Shown piece after piece: positions 62,820 through 64,000 of a DNA stretch of 64,000 nucleotides (position 1 is the first letter of the stretch; each line of letters opens with the position of its first letter). The notes under the pieces were generated by a model. The model did not search any database and was not told the DNA's origin. It worked only from the letters and a program-made list of their open reading frames with translations. The DNA comes from Microlunatus kandeliicorticis (GTDB taxonomy: Bacteria > Actinomycetota > Actinomycetes > Propionibacteriales > Propionibacteriaceae). The position numbers and the translations under genes were made by a program. Location of the stretch: the NCBI RefSeq assembly GCF_014137855.1, contig NZ_JACGWT010000001.1:496001-560000 (forward strand), in the 5' to 3' direction.

Positions 62820-63758
62820 GTGGAACTGAGCACCCGGATGCCTGATCTGACCGGGCTGGAGACCTTCTTGGCCGTCGCACGTCTCGGCAGCATCAATGCC
62901 GCCGCGCACGAGCTGGGGATCAGCCAGCAGGCGACCTCGGCCCGAATGGCCGCGCTGGAGGCCCAGACCGGCGTGCAAATGCTGGTCCGGACCGCTCGTG
63001 GTTCGCAACTGACCCCGGCCGGGGTCGTCACCGCAGAGTGGGCCACCCGTGTCATCTCGGCCGCGGTGCACCTGGACCGGGGTCTGGCCACCCTTCGACA
63101 GGACCGGCAGACGCGGCTGCGGCTGGCGGCCAGCCTGACCGTGGCCGAGCTCCTGCTGCCCGGCTGGTTGGTCTCGCTCGATGCCGCCCGCCGCGCCCAG
63201 GGTCGCTCCCATGTCGAAGTGATGCTGACCGCGGCCAACAGCGAGACCGTGATCGCCACCGTCCGGTCCGGCGAGGCCGATCTGGGCTTCGTGGAGAGCC
63301 CGCGGGTGCCGCGCGACATCCGCAGCACGGTCGTCGCCCACGACCGGCTGGTCCTGGTGGCCCGGCCCGACGACCGGCTCGCGCGGCGGAGCCGACCGGT
63401 CACGGCGGACGAGCTGGCGCGGACGCCGTTGGTCAGCCGGGAGACCGGCTCCGGCACCAGGGAGGCACTGGTCGCGGCACTCCGCAGCGTGCTCGGCGCG
63501 GACACCGCCGAACCTCCGGTGATCTTGTCGTTGTCCACGACCTCGGCGGTACGGTCGGCGGTCCTGGCCGGCGCCGGCCCGGCCGCGCTGAGCGAACTGG
63601 CGGTCAACGACGACGTCCACACCGGCCGGCTCGCCCGGATCGATGTCGACGGGCTCGACCTGCGCCGCGCACTCCGAGCGGTCTGGCTCGGCCCGGCCAA
63701 GCCGCCGGCTGGGGCCGGGCGCGACCTGGTCGCCCACATCCAGTCCGGTCGACGGTGA
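62820..63758 (+). CDS. LysR-family transcriptional regulator
   Basis: GTG 62820 starts a 312-residue protein with N-terminal winged helix-turn-helix (LTGLETFLAVARLGSINAAA, ELGISQQATSARMAALEAQTG, VRTARGSQLTPAG). A periplasmic-binding-like effector domain contains GEADLGFVESP, PLVSRETGSGTREAL and GPAALSELAV. The SRETGSGTRE segment is common in CysB/CbbR-type members that sense anions or metabolites. The regulated gene is probably the divergent 62476 gene; the effector is unknown. Confidence 0.92.
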   Translation: MELSTRMPDLTGLETFLAVARLGSINAAAHELGISQQATSARMAALEAQTGVQMLVRTARGSQLTPAGVVTAEWATRVISAAVHLDRGLATLRQDRQTRLRLAASLTVAELLLPGWLVSLDAARRAQGRSHVEVMLTAANSETVIATVRSGEADLGFVESPRVPRDIRSTVVAHDRLVLVARPDDRLARRSRPVTADELARTPLVSRETGSGTREALVAALRSVLGADTAEPPVILSLSTTSAVRSAVLAGAGPAALSELAVNDDVHTGRLARIDVDGLDLRRALRAVWLGPAKPPAGAGRDLVAHIQSGRR

Positions 63759-63761
63759 GGA

Positions 63762-64000
63762 TCAGGGGCGGACGATCCGCGCAGCCAGGGCGAAGGCCTG
63801 CTCCGTCCGGACCGCTGCCTCGTCCCGCCGGTGGGGGTTGGCCGGCGACGGGTGTGGCACCTGCAACGTGACCGGAAGCTCACCCCTACCGGTCGAGGCC
63901 TCCCACCCGTCAGCCAGGGTCAGGAACCGCATCCACCCGTCGAGCGCTGTCTTTCCGACGGTGATCACCAGCTCGAGCTCCGGTAACAGCGCGACCACTT
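63762..64000 (-). CDS. Uracil-DNA glycosylase-like protein (5' partial)
   Basis: The frame reaches the window edge, so only about 79 C-terminal residues are seen. LELVITVGKTALDGWMRF and LQVPHPSPANPHRRDEA match the last strand and HPSP loop of the uracil-DNA glycosylase superfamily. The catalytic N-terminal part is outside the window, so activity cannot be judged. It is convergent with the LysR gene, with only three bases between stops. Confidence 0.65.
   Translation of the reverse strand, partial: VVALLPELELVITVGKTALDGWMRFLTLADGWEASTGRGELPVTLQVPHPSPANPHRRDEAAVRTEQAFALAARIVRP

Overview
The window is high-GC DNA with heavy use of GTG starts, start/stop overlaps and probable leaderless promoters. 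It encodes Lsr2, a WhiB-type protein, an EspR-like regulator and a MobF relaxase beside an SCO6880-type transfer cluster. Together these point to an actinomycete (Actinomycetota). No rRNA, tRNA or CRISPR array was recognised, and the genus cannot be fixed from the sequence.

Region 1 (1-31.7 kb) is mobile accessory DNA, probably an integrated conjugative element. It has an edge-truncated nuclease-like gene, a frameshifted secreted protein and a doubly broken IS110-type transposase. It then has a MobF relaxase-helicase, an ArdC/Toprim protein, Lsr2 and a leftward block for mating-pair formation: coupling protein, VirB4-like ATPase, SCO6880-like protein, large membrane protein, VirB8-like protein, pilin-like protein and ParA-like protein. 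A rightward block carries regulators (EspR-like, XRE-TPR, WhiB-like), an epimerase and a secreted cell-wall hydrolase. Three promoters in this element share a palindrome, GGTAACT-N2-AGTTACC, at or next to the start codon, which suggests one regulator controls relaxase, machinery and hydrolase. Lower-GC cargo lies at 11.5-12.6 kb and 29.8-31.7 kb; the latter is a DUF1704-like metallopeptidase plus a membrane protein.

Region 2 (32.3-35.7 kb) has truncated gene remnants, then a fluoride operon: a probable fluoride riboswitch that could mask the ribosome-binding site, followed by a universal stress protein, phosphoglycerate mutase and two CrcB/Fluc channel genes.

Region 3 (36-52.8 kb) is a copper and respiration island: CcsB, multicopper oxidase, M56/BlaI pair, a Complex I-like membrane module (A-H-J-K-L-M-N only), CopZ-CopA-CsoR, and a DUF6153-DUF305 pair. 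The Complex I-like operon has no recognisable iron-sulfur or flavin subunit. In their place is one protein with a cysteine-poor NuoB-like part, a Met/His/Asp-rich repeat and a NuoD-like part. CsoR-type boxes (TACCC-N5-GGGTA) lie in front of this operon, of copZ and of the DUF6153 gene. A copper-responsive, Nuo-derived membrane complex is the most striking candidate system in the window.

Region 4 (52.8-64 kb) starts with an ACR3 arsenite-pump remnant. It continues with a DMSO-reductase-family operon (fused four-cluster ferredoxin/NrfD subunit, catalytic subunit, TorD-type chaperone, Mrp carrier, MoeA), then a CLC channel, a small unknown gene, a LysR regulator and an edge-truncated uracil-DNA-glycosylase-like gene.
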